This document shows positions 1-12,200 of a stretch of 64,000 nucleotides of DNA, one piece after another. The stretch's first letter is position 1. Each line of letters opens with the position of its first letter. Under the pieces are notes generated by a model, which saw only the letters and a list, made by a program, of their open reading frames with translations, had not been told where the DNA came from and made no database searches. Made by a program: the position numbers and the translations under genes. Source of the DNA: Medicago truncatula (lineage: Eukaryota; Streptophyta; Magnoliopsida; Fabales; Fabaceae); NCBI RefSeq assembly GCF_003473485.1, contig NC_053044.1, forward strand, positions 37,824,091-37,888,090. Direction: 5' to 3'.

Positions 1-1047
1 TTTTTTTTCTTTTCAAAATTGTGCAATTTATCTTTAACTTAATTTCAAGTAACACTTCGATTTAATCTTTTATGTTATAAAATGTCAATATCATATCATT
101 TTTATGGAATTTTTCAATGAAATCTGGATTTATAGGTTTGTATGATGAAGAGTTGAGTTTGTTTATGAGTTTGATGAGTTTTATTGAGTTTTTGATTTTT
201 TTTTATATAAAAAAGGATAACAATTTTCATATTTTATAACATACATGATTAAGTCGGATAGAAAATATAAACAATGAAAGTGTCACCTGAAATTAAGTTA
301 ATATGTAAATTGTGTAATTTCATCTTATGTTTTTATGACTATATTTATATAATTTTTAATATGGAAATACTAATGAGTGTATCAATGACATTCTTTAATC
401 CTCGTGAGTTTAGCTTAGTTGATATAGATAATACATAATATATGTCAGATCCGTGTTCGAATCTCAGACACCACCAACGACATTCTTTAAACATCTAAAA
501 TAGTAAATTAATGATCTTAAAACTTTGGAAATTGTGTATTCAATGTATTTTTTTTTTTAAGAATGTATTCAATGTACTAGAAATTGAATTATTTGACTTT
601 TTAGTAAATAATTTTCGAATTGCGAGTTCTTAGAGAGTGTTCTTATGATACTCGTTAGAAGAACCCTTTTTAATAGTCATCTTTCAATTTTCTATTTAGT
701 TTTTCAAATTTTCTCCACTTTTTCATCCATTTTCCTTAATAGTTTACTATATATGTAAATATATTTTTATTAAATATAAATATTTATGATATATTTTGTC
801 AAAAAAATTATTTATGATTATTTAATGATTGTATAATACATTCCTCCAAGTAAAAATTTGAATTTTACAAAAAATGGGAGGTATTCATTTATTTATTAAA
901 AGGAGGGGGTGATATGACTATGCGTAGGGTATCAAAAATATTTTGGTCCTTTAATCCTCTCGAGTTAGCTTTACTGATTGACCCAAAAAGAAAAACTAAG
1001 AAAAGCATATGTCATCAGGGCAAGATGAGCCTCTCTTACTTTCAAAT
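1..1047. other. AT-rich non-coding stretch
   Basis: No open frame here resembles a known protein. The sequence is very AT-rich with homopolymer runs. The only recognisable item is a weak tRNA-like segment near 398-470, listed separately. Confidence 0.6.
398..470 (+). repeat. tRNA-like (SINE-type) remnant
   Basis: The stretch has an A-box-like motif (TAGCTTAGTTG) followed about 45 bases later by a B-box-like GTTCGAATC. That is the internal Pol III promoter layout of tRNA-derived SINEs. It cannot fold as a complete tRNA, so it is best read as a SINE relic. Similar degenerate segments occur elsewhere in the window (11,088; 15,860; 63,948). Confidence 0.35.
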
Positions 1048-1540
1048 TTTAGAACTATGAATTTTAAACCTTTAAAGTTGGTTGATAGACACTTCATTTT
1101 TGTTATTTGATCAGGTCGTAACTTCCAATCAACAATTTTTGTGTGTAAAATCTGATTCGAAACATACTCTCAATAAGTTTTTTTTTCCAACCAAAAACAA
1201 ATACTGTAAGAAATACAATATGATATCAATCTACTATCTTTTAAGTTTCAATTACATTTTAAAACTACGGGATCTTTAAATCATAAAGTTGATCATACAC
1301 CTCATTTTTACTATCTGATCAGGTTGTAACTCTCGATCAATAATTTTTCTGGGTAAAATCTAATTGAAACGTAATTTCCAATCAGTTTTTGTCAAACCAA
1401 ATTACCAATTTTCAGGTGCTTATTAAGCCACCATCATAAAACTTTCTTCCAAAATCCATTATAAGACATACAATATGATATCAATCAACTCTCTTTCAAG
1501 TTTCAATTCCACAAAAGTTACAAAGCTCTGATCGTAAATA
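1048..1540. repeat. diverged tandem duplication, unit about 230 bp
   Basis: The block around 1048-1255 is repeated at about 1258-1540. Shared landmarks in the same order are: a 'cctcatttt...atctgatcaggt' segment, 'gtaaaatctgattcgaaac' versus 'gtaaaatctaattgaaac', and 'acaatatgatatcaatc' followed by 'aagtttcaatt'. The copies differ by many substitutions and small indels, so the duplication is old. No coding potential is shared. Confidence 0.6.
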
Positions 1541-1971
1541 AAATTTACAAGCTTGCATAGCTAATTACACTAATCCAACAATTAAACCATATAAGGTAAA
1601 TCAATACACTCAACAACAACAACAAAAAATATACAATGTAAGCTAAAAAAACAAAATCTAATGGATATATATTGTCAAAGAAAAGAGCATGTGATTGAAT
1701 TGTTTCATTCGATGGATCACAAAACAAATACAAAAAAAAAAACCTTCAATTGGTAGATCAATATAACAATCGGTATATCACCATTTCAATTGTTCAATAG
1801 CAGTTCCAACTTGAAAGATTGAATATTTTTTATTTTTTTGGTACAAACCAATTTGAAGCATTGAATCTAAAGGATAATAATAAAATTAACAATGACCAAC
1901 AACATAGATCTATTTATTCATGAAACCCAGTTTGAATCATTAACCATATATGTGAATCAATCTATAACAAT

Positions 1972-2391
1972 CTAAGGCCTAGGCAAAGATGAAGGTGATT
2001 TAGGGTGCAACTTCTTTCTAACAATAGCACAAGATCTACCATCAATTAGTTTAATAAAATCGTTAACTCTGAAGGCACCTTTAATGTAATGCTCAATCTT
2101 TTGATCATTATCACCAAAGACGTTACAAAGGGCACCTAAGTAACTCCATGGCAATTTCCCTGTTACCCTCACAGAATGTCCCACGGCACGAAAAGCGTCC
2201 TTACAAACAACGCGATTCAAATCAAATTTCGTTCCATGTCCAAGTGCCGCACGCGGTGCTGGTGGAGGTGGATTCAGTTTCAACCTTAAACAATGTTCTA
2301 TGGTGCTGGCTTTGGCAGGGACACATGTTATCATGGCCAAAACAAACATCACGACAATGATTTTCGGTGAAAAAAACATTGAAGGTGACAT
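1972..2391 (-). CDS. small secreted four-cysteine protein, function unknown
   Basis: Single-exon frame of 139 aa starting at a true ATG (2391); a second in-frame ATG lies four codons on. The N-terminus has a hydrophobic stretch (about residues 11-23, IIVVMFVLAMITC) ending in AKA before STIE, a good signal-peptide cleavage site. The mature part is basic, has a proline-rich patch (PPPPAP) and four cysteines (HC, VC, LC, SC contexts) that could form two disulfides. A TATA box lies about 125 bp upstream. I do not recognise the family: spacing does not fit LTP/prolamin or defensin patterns. A truncated relic of the same gene lies at 4718-4900, which supports this being a real sequence family. An apoplastic role is inference only. 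Confidence 0.65.
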   Translation of the reverse strand: MSPSMFFSPKIIVVMFVLAMITCVPAKASTIEHCLRLKLNPPPPAPRAALGHGTKFDLNRVVCKDAFRAVGHSVRVTGKLPWSYLGALCNVFGDNDQKIEHYIKGAFRVNDFIKLIDGRSCAIVRKKLHPKSPSSLPRP

Positions 2392-2510
2392 CGTTAATGT
2401 GTAGGTTTATTTTTATGTAAATGAAACAAGATCTTTATGAAAGGATTTGGATCTGTAGCTTCATCTATTTTTCTTTTGGAAAATTGTGTTTGTTATGTGT
2501 GATGTTTGCA

Positions 2511-2519
2511 TATTTATAG
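2511..2519 (-). promoter_or_regulatory. TATA box of the small secreted-protein gene
   Basis: Minus-strand CTATAAATA, about 120-128 bp upstream of the ATG at 2391. Position and consensus fit a plant core promoter. Confidence 0.55.
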
Positions 2520-2723
2520 AATGAATTTCTCACGTTTTCTTATTGTGGGGGTTATATTGTTCCTAATCTATTGGTAACGTATTTTTGTGTCTCCTATCTC
2601 ACTCTCCTACTCACAAAATAAAGTATCTCACAATTCAGGAACGTTAGGCTAAGGCTAAACCGCTCTTCCCTTCTCCCGTTTTTTTTTTTTTTTTTTTTTT
2701 TAACTTGTTATCAATATTTTCTT

Positions 2724-2918
2724 GGGTTAATAGCAGTTTTAGCCTCCTAACTTTCTAAAAGTTACGATTTTAGTCCCTTAAAAAAAGTATAAAACCGCCC
2801 CCTAAGTTTTGTACTTGTGCCAGTTTTTGCCCCAAGGCAAAAACATAATAAATAAAAACTTAAGAGACGGTTTTGTAGTTTTTTTTCTTCTTAGGGGGTC
2901 AAAACTGCTATCAAACCT
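2724..2918. mobile_element. MITE-like element with about 26-bp imperfect terminal inverted repeats
   Basis: The left end (2725-2750) and the inverted right end (2891-2916) match with a few mismatches, sharing the core ATAGCAGTTTT and the inner CTAA. The element is about 195 bp, non-coding, and of the 'tttagtcccttaa' repeat style common in legumes. No clear target-site duplication was found. Confidence 0.5.
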
Positions 2919-2919
2919 A

Positions 2920-4717
2920 CTTTCTTTAAATAGGAGGTTTCGGTTTGAGCCCTCATCTTTATGAGTGATGTTTGAACCCAGTCATGACGTTTGATATAAC
3001 AATTTTGGTATTTTATCGGTTGAGCTAAAACTTATGAACTAAATTTAAGTTTTTCTACTTTTCAATTGTAGGATGATCATCGCGTCACTTAAGAAAAATC
3101 ATTCGAAAAACCATGTTGATCATATCCAAACGTAAGAATATCAATAAACCTTTTGAAGTCGTTTATTATTGAAGTTGTTCAAGATACTTTTCTTTAGGTT
3201 TTTATGAGCAAAGGCAGTTTCTTTAGGTTCTAGAATATATTTCTTAGTTTAACTCTCATATTGTTTCTTTTAGAGGAGAGTAACTCTTATCTTATTAATT
3301 GGTATTAAAAATAAAAATTGCATTTGACTAAAAGCATTTGCAAACCAATGAAAAAAACACACACAAAACTGAATACTGATTTTATTTTTTTTTAATTGTT
3401 GGGATGAGAATGGATTTTTGGACTTTTAAAAAAAAAAAATGGGCTGTATTTATAAACCTTAATATTTTGTTTATTTTATTGATATGAGATTTTGTATCTT
3501 TAAAAAAAATAATGGGGAAGAGAAAATTGTATTGACAACTCTTAGACCTTCCTTCAAAAAAAACTCTTAGACATATGAGTGTATTAATATAATATTTTTT
3601 GGTTTATATTTTTTTTAAGTAGTCTATTGATTAGAAATTCACTTCTTCTTTGTACCCAAAAAAAGAAGAAAAGAAATTCACTTCTTAAGGTGAAGAGGAG
3701 TATCTAAGGTTTGAACACTGACCTCTGCATACTGCTTAATTTAACTTAGGGTTAATTGTTCAACTTGACCTTATAGTATACAATTAGTCTAAAATATGAC
3801 CCACTAAAAAAATATTGATCCTAACCTACAATTTAAAATTCTTCTTATTTTTGCCCTCCTTATAAGGTCCAGAAAAATGACATGAATTTTTTCATGATTT
3901 TTTGCATGAATATTTAGGATGTTAAATATGGTTTTCGACAAAAGACAGATTAATTATGAGTTTTTAAAGTGTCAAAAACTCAAAAATCAAAACAACGGAA
4001 ATCTCAACCTAAAAATTGAATTTTGAACTGATTGTTTTCTGAGACATATATAAAAATACATAGAAAAGATCTAAAGAGTTTTTTTTGGTTACAGATCTAA
4101 AGAGTTTCATAGTATTATAAAACAGCCTCAATTAATTTTTATTTTTTGACCTAAATGTGAAAAATTACAATTTTTCCAAGTAAGCATATATTTATTGGTC
4201 AAATTTTGTTCCCTAATTTTGTCCGCATGTTTATAACATCATAAGAATCTCTACCATACAATTTTGAGGTTTTTAAACGATGGATGAATAAATTATGAAT
4301 TTTTGTTTCCAATAATTATGAATTTCTTAAACAATTCATGATTAATACCCCATCACTTTGGTTGCTTTTCAGTTCGTTACGCTATTAGTTAGTTTGATTT
4401 ATTCTCATAGTTAATTTGTAACAAGTTTAAAGCTTAGTAAGCTTTAGCTTGAGGGGTAGCTTTAAAAGTTTATATTAGTGAGCATGTTCCCAATTTTTTG
4501 TTTGACAAACTCTTATTGATCACAAGTTTGAGGGAGGTGTTAAATAATAAAGTTATTGGGCTGAAGCCAGTGACGTTTTACATTTCTAATTTAGTAGTCC
4601 TTTAGGTTTTATTATATATATTGTCTCGTAATCTTTTGACTTATTGAAAACCCTAGCCGTCTCTTCCTTATTTCTCTAAAACTCCAAACACAAATAATCT
4701 ATTAAACTTGTGACAGA
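2920..4717. other. non-coding intergenic DNA
   Basis: No coding sequence recognised. AT-rich with homopolymers and short repeat scraps. Confidence 0.5.
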
Positions 4718-4900
4718 TGAATATCACCAAAGATGTTACAACTTACAAGGGAACCTAAGTATGTGATGGTGGTGGAGGTGGATTCAGTTCCAGACTCAAC
4801 ACCGCTCTATAATGTTTGTTTTGGTAGAGATGCATGTCATCATGGCCGAAACAAACACCACAACAATGATTTTACGTGAAAAATACATCGAAGGTGACAT
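4718..4900 (-). pseudogene. truncated relic of the small secreted-protein gene
   Basis: The stretch matches the intact gene at 1972-2391 in the same orientation. Positions 4718-4752 correspond to about 2107-2143, and 4763-4900 to about 2255-2391 including the start region (both end in GAAGGTGACAT on the plus strand, i.e. the ATG). The middle, about 110 bp that encodes two of the cysteines, is missing and small indels break the frame. It is a decayed tandem duplicate and cannot make the protein. Confidence 0.75.
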
Positions 4901-7079
4901 TGCTATCTCATGATTAATGTTTGTGCAATTTTAATGTTTGTGCAATTTGGATGATTAAGTAGATGATGCAAAAGGGAGTTGTTGGATATAAGATTTAAGT
5001 ATTAAAAAAAAGTTTGCTTAAAATTTTTCCACATCATGTATTTGTAAAAATATTTGATTTATTTAAAACATTAGTTTAACAACTATGTAAATAAAATGAA
5101 TTTATAAGTTTTACGTATACATGTTAATTACCTCTGAAATCAAAGCAACACTCCCCATAAATCTTTTTCGAAAACTCTTTAACATGTCTTCTACTAGTGT
5201 ATCCGTTGTCAACATGAATTTTTAAATATATGTATTTTAAACCACACTAAGCTTATTTTGAACTTGTAAATTCTACATAAAAAAATATTTATCATAATTA
5301 GTTTACCGATAATGTGAAAGGAAGAAACTAATATTTAGGATAATATGGTGATTCCAATCTCTCATCGAAAGTCAACATGTAAGCAGCCAAATCAATTATA
5401 TGAAACAGTTTGAAGAGAAATTATTATCTTAACATTTACCGTTAGTGATTTAAGTATCAATTCAATGTTGATACAAATTGGTTTATATATCTTGGTCAAT
5501 CATTTCTTAGGGCTTCAAACATTGTAGGAACCCCTTGTTCCTTGAGTATATCACATATGCGTGCTAACCATGATCTTACTCATACACTAACTAACATTAA
5601 TCATATAATTTAAAGTACAACTAATTAAATAACATGAAATTTATAAAAAGAAATTCAAAATAAAATATATTTTTTTTGCTAAAATTACTAGTAAAGACAC
5701 AAATATGTCCTTTGAAACTTTTGAGGATGTTATGAACAGAAACCACTAACAATTTGTTTATCCCTTCACTGAATGAACAAAATGTGATGGAGCTTATTGG
5801 TTGTGAGAGGGATTGAAAATAGAAAATCACCCATCATTGATCAAAGTTTGGATTACATATCATGATTACTTAATTTGGAGATTCCATCCATACAATTAGT
5901 GTGTAACACATTTCATTATCATTTTTGAAAGGACTAATAAATAACATTGATAAGTTCTCTGCTTTCCACATTGGAATCCACGCAGGATTAGCATATGATT
6001 CATGTTGCCCCAAATCAATCGTATAGTATTTTGAATTATTCACTTTAAAGCATAAACTCTATTTAAGAGATAGACTAATAATGCTATTGAAAGAAAAATG
6101 TCATATGGACTAATGATATGTTTCTTGTAATTATTAACTAATGGTGATTAAACATAGAATTTCCAAGCTCCTGATAAATTTGTTTTTATTTTGTAATAAT
6201 TTCCACATGACAATAAGAAAGAAAAAGATAAGGGCAATCAGAATCCTCTGGATGCAAAAATGTTTTCTCCAAAAACTCTTAAATTACAGCATCTTCTTAA
6301 CTCTTGTACTATCAATCAATAAATGAAATGTCTATTATTTCTGAGGTAGCCTAGTAAATACAAGGAAGCTCACTTGTAAACTTTTCAAAGGATGACTAAG
6401 GCAAATGAGTAACACATTTGTCCTTGCTTCAAGACTATAAATGTGTTGACTGTTGACTTTGCATATACATTGTATAGAATAATAATAATGAGTGAGAACA
6501 GAGAGGAAGAAAATGTACAAACCAAAAGAAAAAAAAGGGAGAAAGTGAGAGATGTGAGAAAAGAAGATAGGGAAAAAGAAATGTGTAAAGGAATTATAAA
6601 CAAAAAGAACTAGAAATATTTGGTATTGTATTTTATATGGTTTTAACTATTGATACAGATTCTTAATGGATAATATTCTTCTGATTGGATTATGCATATT
6701 CACCCTTCTCTCCAAAAATTAAAGCTTAGCAATGAAATCAAGTGCTGCCTTTTCATTTCATAATTAATGAAATGCTTATCAATAACAATACTAAGAATGA
6801 AATTATGGTTACAACATAGGTGGATTTTATTTTCTTGATCAATACAGAAACATATTGCAACCAGATAGTTACAGATTCAATTAAACATAAATCATCACAA
6901 CGCTGAAAATTTCTCTCTATCTTACTTTTTCTTGTCTTGAAATTCAGCATGTTGTAATGAATGCAACACTATTATAATGGTTTTTTTAACCTTTAACAAC
7001 ACCTATCATTTGGTAATACATTGATACTACTGAACAGACACTTAATCACACATTTTATTTCATATATTCATCAAATTGA
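4901..7079. other. non-coding intergenic DNA downstream of SOBIR1
   Basis: Only short, unrelated open frames are present. The part next to 7079 is the 3' flank of the SOBIR1 gene. No family was recognised. Confidence 0.5.
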
Positions 7080-8966
7080 CTAGTGCTTGATTTGGTACAA
7101 CATAATCCTAACATTCTTAGCATCAGGCCTCTCCTTAGGATTATCCATGGTGCAAAAGGAAGCAATCTTCAAAACCAAAAGCATTTGTTCCTCAAAACCA
7201 TTACCTAAGAGCCTTGCATCAATTGCTTCCTTAGGATTTTCCGAAGTCATCACATTTCTCATCCACTTGACCAAACTCATCTCATCTGTGTTCGTAAAGA
7301 AATCATCAGAAGGAAGCTTTCCAATCACCAAGACACCAAGCATAACACCAAAGCTATATATGTCACACTTGTCATTGAATTTGAGTATCTGATGATACTC
7401 AGGTGCGATATATCCCACCGTACCAGCCACGTTCGAAGTGGTGATATGCGTCTGTGCATCAGGCATAGCTTTTGCAAGACCAAAATCCGCAATCCTAGCT
7501 TCCATTTCATCATCAAGAAGAACGTTTGCAGGCTTGAGATCTCGATGAATTATACGCGGACTATGGCTTGTATGAAGGTATTCAAGACCAGCCGCAATAC
7601 CAAGTGCAATCTTATGCCTTGCCAACCAATCCAACTCTGCTTCACCTCTTTCAACTTTGTGCAACATATCCTGCAAACTTCCATTCTTCATGAACTCGTA
7701 CACAAGATAATGACAATCAGGTCTAGAAATATGAGCCAACAACGGCAAAAGGTTACGATGACGAATCTGACCGACTGTGTCAATCTCCGACTTAATTTGT
7801 CGCATCTTCTTATGCAAAAGCTTACTATCTTCTTCAGCCAACTCAGCTGCATCCTTCGGTGGCTGAATAATCTTCTTAATGGCAATCATTTTTCCATTAC
7901 TTCCTGGTAATTCAGCTTTGTAAACCTCACCACATCCACCTTGTCCAATTTTTTCCAACGAAGCTAAACCATCTTCTTTCTCCAAGAAAGCTAAATCCTC
8001 AGCTTTCTTAATCAAAGAACTATAAATTGCAGGTCCAGAACCCTTTCCTTTTCCTTTGATCAAAATCAAAGCCAATTTAAACAGCAAAGAAAACACAAAA
8101 CCAGAAAGTATCCCAGCAAATGCTCCAGCAACAAACCCAAGAATCCATCCAGCTAGCTTCCTCCTACTCTTCTTATGTTTGTGGAGAGGAGCAGCTGGAG
8201 CAGGAGCTGGAGCAGCTCCTGGGGAATGACTCCTATGAGGCCTTGTTTGACTTGAATTATTAGTCTCAGCAAGAATATAGCGTTTGGGAGCAGTATTATC
8301 AGTATCTTCATATCCAAGAAGCTTCTGATTCAATGGCACGCCTTCAAGGAACCGGTTACCGGAGAAGTTAAAGTGTCTAAGATTGCGAAAAGAACGAACC
8401 GAAACTGGAACTCTTCCTGTGAAGTGATTGTCTGCAACAGAAAGAGTTTCCAGATTGGGAAAATACCTAAGGAAATTCAAGTTTCCAGAAAGTTTATTTC
8501 CAGAGATATCAAGAAAGCGAAGACGAATGAGAGAAGAGAATTCAGAAGGAACTTCACCAGAGAAAAGATTATTAGCAAGGTTCAGAAACTCAAGCTTTCT
8601 GCAGTCAACTATAGAGGTTGGTATTTGGTCAACGAGTTTGTTGTCTGAAAGAGAGATTTCTTTCAGCTCTGTGAGTTTTCCAATGGTTGGTGAAAGTATG
8701 CCACTGAGTTTTCTTGATTTGAAAACAAGTTTTGTTACTCTGAGTGCATAGCTTTCATTGTTGGTGAGTCTTCTCTCACAGAACACACCTTCCTTGTTAC
8801 ATAGGTTGTTTGTAGTAGTATCAAGGTTGAGTCCTAGGTTGTTTTGTAGAGTTGAAAGAGCTTTTGTGTCTGAAGGGTGAAGGGTGAGTTTAGCATGGAT
8901 TGAGAAAAGAAGGGACAAAAATGATAAGAGTAAGAGGTGATTGTGGATGTTGTTGTTCTTAGCCAT
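7080..8966 (-). CDS. SOBIR1: SOBIR1-type LRR receptor-like kinase
   Basis: Intronless, 628 aa. The open frame extends three codons further but opens at TTG, so the ATG at 8966 is the start. Order: signal peptide (about 1-25), N-terminal cysteine pair C56/C63, about five LRRs (75-210), a Ser/Pro/Ala-rich and basic juxtamembrane stretch, a transmembrane helix (273-300) with GxxxG-type glycines typical of SOBIR1, then the kinase. Kinase signs are IGQGGCGEVYK (340-350), lysine in AIKK (364), HRDLKPAN (catalytic Asp 476), DFG (494-496) and GTVGYIAPE. The C-terminus MLYQIKH and the LPGSNGK and QPPKDA motifs are near-identical to Arabidopsis SOBIR1. The family acts at the plasma membrane as the constitutive partner of LRR receptor-like proteins, joining BAK1 to trigger immunity and, in Arabidopsis, affecting organ abscission. 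All key kinase residues are present, so it looks active. Confidence 0.95.
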   Translation of the reverse strand: MAKNNNIHNHLLLLSFLSLLFSIHAKLTLHPSDTKALSTLQNNLGLNLDTTTNNLCNKEGVFCERRLTNNESYALRVTKLVFKSRKLSGILSPTIGKLTELKEISLSDNKLVDQIPTSIVDCRKLEFLNLANNLFSGEVPSEFSSLIRLRFLDISGNKLSGNLNFLRYFPNLETLSVADNHFTGRVPVSVRSFRNLRHFNFSGNRFLEGVPLNQKLLGYEDTDNTAPKRYILAETNNSSQTRPHRSHSPGAAPAPAPAAPLHKHKKSRRKLAGWILGFVAGAFAGILSGFVFSLLFKLALILIKGKGKGSGPAIYSSLIKKAEDLAFLEKEDGLASLEKIGQGGCGEVYKAELPGSNGKMIAIKKIIQPPKDAAELAEEDSKLLHKKMRQIKSEIDTVGQIRHRNLLPLLAHISRPDCHYLVYEFMKNGSLQDMLHKVERGEAELDWLARHKIALGIAAGLEYLHTSHSPRIIHRDLKPANVLLDDEMEARIADFGLAKAMPDAQTHITTSNVAGTVGYIAPEYHQILKFNDKCDIYSFGVMLGVLVIGKLPSDDFFTNTDEMSLVKWMRNVMTSENPKEAIDARLLGNGFEEQMLLVLKIASFCTMDNPKERPDAKNVRIMLYQIKH

Positions 8967-9070
8967 TGAGGCCAAGTTTGTGTTCTGTTTTGAAACAGGA
9001 ACTGGAAATGAAATATCTCTCTCTCTATTGAATCTTTGTTCTTTGATGATAGTTTCACTTGTTTTCTTTA

Positions 9071-9080
9071 TTTTTTATAG
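9071..9080 (-). promoter_or_regulatory. TATA box of SOBIR1
   Basis: Minus-strand CTATAAAAAA, about 105 bp upstream of the SOBIR1 ATG, a usual distance for a plant leader of about 70-80 nt. Confidence 0.5.
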
Positions 9081-9239
9081 CCATAAAACGTGTGGACTAC
9101 TCACAGACTTTTTACTTGGTCTTTGCTTTGAATTTTTCTACACCATTTTAGGGGTCTTCAGTTTACTCTCTATGTCATTTTCTTGTTTCAGTAACAAAAT
9201 ATTGGAAATTGTTTGTGATCTTCATAATCAACTTTGATA

Positions 9240-12200
9240 GAAGGAAGAATATGTGGTTTTTAATTTTAATTTTTAATCAAAATTGTTGGTCTCCAAATCT
9301 TAAACAGAAATTAAATATACAATATAACTAAAAAAATCTCAATGAGTTATGAGTAGATGTTGAGTGCAGTTGAATAAGCTCTTACAGCGTGACGAATCAA
9401 TGTTTAAATTTTGATTTAGAGAAGTATCCATATTTAATGTATGTCACATCTCGAATATGATTACCTCTGAAATTTGGTGGGTCCTATTTTTAGTGGGATC
9501 AACATTTGGTGGGACCCACCAATATCATTTTATTTTTCTCTACATCTCTATGAATTTTGAGAACAATATATGATCTTGAGGCTAGGCTTCGTAAGATTCA
9601 TGAATTAGCCTTTGCAAGATCCAATTTATCTTGATAAAAAAAATTAATGGATAAATCTAACCTGTCACATATCTTATTCTTTTTATTTTTAGGATTGAGT
9701 CCGACCTTTATAAAAAATTTGTACGACTTGTAAATTTACTTAAATTTTTAATTAATTATTACCATATAATACCTATATCCAACAAAACTCTAGAATGCAT
9801 CATAATTTTCAAAATCAAAATTAAATGGTAAAAATGCAGTGTATAAACATGGTGTATGAGATGACTATGTATATATATATCGCCAATGAATAGATTTTAT
9901 TTTTAATGGCCTGAAGGGTCTAAGCCCCTACACAAAATGAATGGATGGTTGATAGTAAAGGAAATTAAAAATCTGATATTAGCGAGAGGCAGCAAAATAT
10001 GAAGAAGAAAAAAACAAGAAAACAATAAATATTTAAATGAAAATTTCATATTATGAGAGTATGAAGTATGGCCAAAACTAACACCATCAAGAAAGGAATA
10101 CAACTTTTATTGTACAATGAACACGGCAAAGACTTTCCAAACAAACTTAGTTCATCGATCAACAATAATATTTATGTATCTCGTATTTCCTTACATTTAT
10201 TTTAGTTTTATCTCTTTTTTCATATCATATTATATATTATTATATGGCACTCTTGTATTTTCCTCTCAAAATGTATACAACTAAAATACTAATGGAGGGT
10301 ATCCAAACATTTTCCTTCTTCGAATATGCAAAGTCTATTGAGTATTATAGTTTTTTTTTCTCCTTCCAATAAATTAAATGTACTCAGATTTTTCTTTTAC
10401 TTTGTGTTGTTTCTGAATGGAAACTTCATGGATCCCACCCAAATTACTAAAGTCTAACATGTATTAATCGAACCCTCCTTCATACAAGTAATTTCTATGA
10501 GTCAAGTCAACCAACGAAGTCAACAAGTCGTTGTTGAAGATTGCTGGATGGTGGGGTAGGGTTGGCCCATAACTTTGCCGTTTTTCTTAAATTAATTAGA
10601 AAAGGACCATTTGTCCCTTTTTTTTCTTTTCTTTTCTTTTCTTTTTCTATTTATCGCAGATTCGCACTCATTCACATGAATTATTCGAATAATGATGGAT
10701 AATAAAGAAAATAAGTTCATTAATTCAATTATTATTCTACATTTGCTACGAGTTTTATTTCATCCGTCTCAAAATATGTGTTGCTTTCAATTATTATTAT
10801 TATTATTATATCTTTTTTCAATTCTTTAATTTATCTTTCTCATACTATTTATTAAAGACAATTTTATAAAACAATTTAATATCTCTTTCTCATACAAAAT
10901 CAATTGCATTATTTACATGATATAATTTGGGACCTAAGAGATGTTATTTTATCTATAGTATGTGTGAAAGTGAGAAATGTTAGTTTTTTTTTTAGAATGT
11001 GAAAGAAAGTTGTTAAACTCACAAGTTAACTCTTAAATTCTTACAGGTTTACAGTTTTAGGTATGAAAACAAGTTTTTTTTTTGTCAGGTAGCCTAGTGG
11101 CTAGAATTCACCTTATAAGGTGAATAAGTGGGGTGTCCGGGGTTAAACTCCGGCACCTGCATATAATAATGCATTGTCCTATCAACTGAGCTATGCTACA
11201 AGTTAATTCCCATGTAAATTATATTTTTAATAAACTTTTATGAATTAACGAAAACTTTGATAAAATTGGTAAATTCTATTTTACTAGTGGTTTATGAAGA
11301 AGTTATAATTTTGCATCAGTAAGTTCTATATTTCTGTTTAAAGGTTATTGCAAAACAAATCTTTTGTAAAAGATAAACTTTCAAGCCGTGAAGAAACATA
11401 TCCAAAGTTATGATATATTAGTGTTGTGAATTACTTAAACTTCTCAACATTTATTTGTAGAGTGTGAATTTTTTTAGTAATGTTTGAAATATAGTTTTTT
11501 GATTGGTTGGGGTGTTAGTAGTGCAATTGCAAATAGGAAGTTGGAACATTTCTTTCTTTCTTTTGGTGGTTTATGTTTTTCTAGGAACGTGCATTGAAGA
11601 ATTTCAACTTAAATTTTGTCACCAACCATATGACGAACCATCTCAATGTGTTTTGTGTTGGTGAAAAAAGAGTCATTGTGCTTCACATGTTTTTTTGATC
11701 AAGTGCATGTGATATTAGGCTTCGGATGATGAGCGAGATAGTTTTTTTTCCATGATATATTAAGGATGTACTAAGGAAAAAGCAAAAAAAAAAAAAAAAG
11801 TATAATATAAGGACTAAATTGGATTTTCCAAATTTTCTGAGAGATTCAAATGAGTTTTAATTCTAAATAAAAATATATATATTTGGGAGGCGTCGGAGAA
11901 CATGAAATAGTCGCCGTACTATTTCTCTTTGAGAAATATCTTAAGTTGGACCTTTTTGTACCTTTTCTTTTTGTGCAATTTCACATTTCTCTCTCTTTTT
12001 CTTTTTTTTGTTTTGTCTTGTGACCAAATTCATCATTTCCTTCTAAATTGTTTTGATCAAATAAATTTAAATGAAAATAATAAATAGAAAAAGTGTAAAA
12101 AACAATACACTTTAGATTTATTTTGTAAATTCCATACTTTACTCACACTCTGTTCCCATTGATCCTTTCCTTCTTTGCCCAATATCCTTGGCTTTCTTTG

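Noticed and set aside
398-470. tRNA gene
   Set aside because: A- and B-box-like motifs exist but acceptor, anticodon and D stems do not fold. Same for 11,088-11,206, 15,860 and 63,948; these are SINE-like.
5100-5830. Possible transposase or retroelement fragment
   Set aside because: Some stretches look coding-like on the minus strand, but no conserved motif could be named.
8373-8751. Plus-strand frames of 91 and 107 aa
   Set aside because: Antisense shadows of the SOBIR1 LRR region; no independent support. Similar shadows lie over PELP1-like, GLOX and PIMT exons.
7080-8975. Longer SOBIR1 frame starting at 8975
   Set aside because: The codon at 8975 is TTG. Plants start at ATG, so 8966 was used. 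The same applied to frames opening at 52398 (TTG), 31098, 37360 and 34035 (GTG).
9470-9530. 'ggtgggtcc...gggacccacc' inverted motif near 9,500
   Set aside because: Resembles part of the foldback element at 39,805 but is too short and lacks matching ends.
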